From positions 1-7,664 of the forward strand of contig CAJJMX010000075.1 in assembly GCA_905192935.1 (NCBI GenBank): a DNA stretch of 7,664 nucleotides. The letters run 5' to 3'. Made by a program: the position numbers and the translations under genes. Within the stretch, counting starts at the first letter, position 1, and each line of letters begins with the position of its first letter. Shown one piece after another: positions 7,147 to 7,664 of the stretch. A model generated the notes under the pieces. That model did not search any database. It had not been told where the DNA came from and worked only from the letters and a program-made list of their open reading frames with translations. Source of the DNA: an uncultured Mailhella sp. (GTDB taxonomy: Bacteria; Desulfobacterota; Desulfovibrionia; Desulfovibrionales; Desulfovibrionaceae).

Positions 7147-7664
7147 ACACCTGGTATTGCCCCAACGGCAAGGCATTCATGCGTGAGATATGCCTTGACC
7201 TTCGTGACAGCGTCACCCACTATCTGGTGGAACTCCCCATTCCTCTGGTCAGAGACTTCACGGATGAATTCACTCAGTACAGCCGCAAGTACCTGTCGTA
7301 CATTCTCGTCAAGAAGGTCGGCGACGGAACGTCCAGAGATGCCGTGCTGCGCGAGCTCTTCAATATTCCCGACAATGAACCCGTGCCTCCGGCGCACGAT
7401 CTGCTGCGTCGCGATGCCGCAGACCACTACATTCTTCTGGAATTCTCACCATCGCTTTCCCCCGAGGAACGTCAGAACTGGATGGCCTTTCTGGCAGATC
7501 TGGATCTGTCGACAAAGCAGGCCCTGGACAGAGGGGCACAGGAACTGCGTTGGAAAGTCATTGCGGTGCTGCCCGGTTCTTCCGCTCCATATCGCCCCGA
7601 CATGGGCATAAAAAAAATCGTGTGGTGGGGATTCATCCATTCCTCCGACATGGAGTACGCCGCG
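7143..7664 (+). CDS. Partner protein, 5' part only; possible inactive NTPase-like protein
   Basis: The frame is open for 174 codons to the window edge, so the C-terminus is missing. It starts at an ATG that overlaps the giant gene's TGA by 4 bases (ATGA) and has its own AGGAG. It begins MNTWYCPNGKAFMREICLDL. Residues 95-101 (HYILLEF) form a hydrophobic strand, followed by a helix (SPEERQNWMAFLADL) and another strand, RWKVIAVLP (136-144). This order resembles the Walker B strand, helix and sensor strand of the NTPase in the giant protein. PNGKAFM (7-13) could be a P-loop remnant: it has GK but lacks the upstream glycine and the Ser/Thr. Its spacing to the later strands is similar to that in the giant protein. 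No acidic pair follows the HYILLEF strand. The coding frame and operon link are firm, while the inactive-NTPase reading is inference. A different alpha/beta fold is possible. Confidence 0.82.
   Translation, partial: MNTWYCPNGKAFMREICLDLRDSVTHYLVELPIPLVRDFTDEFTQYSRKYLSYILVKKVGDGTSRDAVLRELFNIPDNEPVPPAHDLLRRDAADHYILLEFSPSLSPEERQNWMAFLADLDLSTKQALDRGAQELRWKVIAVLPGSSAPYRPDMGIKKIVWWGFIHSSDMEYAA

Noticed and set aside
5005..7176. A 723-residue open frame on the minus strand opposite the NTPase end
   Set aside because: It is in codon register with the giant gene, so its stops could arise only from sense TTA, CTA or TCA codons, which this GC-rich gene avoids. It has no matching promoter or ribosome site, and the sense frame carries clear NTPase motifs.

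Overview
The window is GC-rich coding DNA split by one AT-rich intergenic gap. Leucine TTA and CTA and serine TCA codons are nearly absent from the long gene. The composition and the style of the proteins fit a host-associated deltaproteobacterial sulfate reducer of the Desulfovibrionaceae type. That is an impression with no marker gene behind it, so treat it as low confidence.

Layout. Positions 1-248 (minus strand) hold the start of a small one-helix membrane protein that runs off the left edge and could be a prophage holin-like protein. Positions 249-765 carry no convincing gene. This gap holds two divergent promoter candidates, a 14-bp-arm inverted repeat lying between their -10 boxes, a perfect 16-bp palindrome, a terminator-like hairpin and a long hairpin in the leader of the big gene. 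Positions 766-7146 (plus strand) are one giant open reading frame of about 2126 residues. A second gene starts at 7143, overlaps the giant gene's stop by ATGA, and is cut by the right edge.

The giant protein reads as a helical N-terminal region with a coiled coil, about 170 residues of acidic disordered linker, a long helical middle, a conserved-looking module of unknown function, and then an NTPase of the STAND/AAA type with intact Walker A (GGRQLGKS) and Walker B (ILMLLDE) plus a winged helix. After these comes what looks like a second copy of the NTPase and winged helix in which the catalytic residues are gone (GSDALGLS for the P-loop, LLYS for LLDE). The partner gene shows the same order of strands again, with only a vestigial P-loop.

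The likely unit is a two-or-more-gene operon encoding one active and two dead NTPase modules. This is the architecture expected of a regulated conflict or defence system built on STAND-type switches. No effector domain (nuclease, protease, TIR, pore) can be seen inside the window. If there is one, it is probably encoded downstream of 7664.
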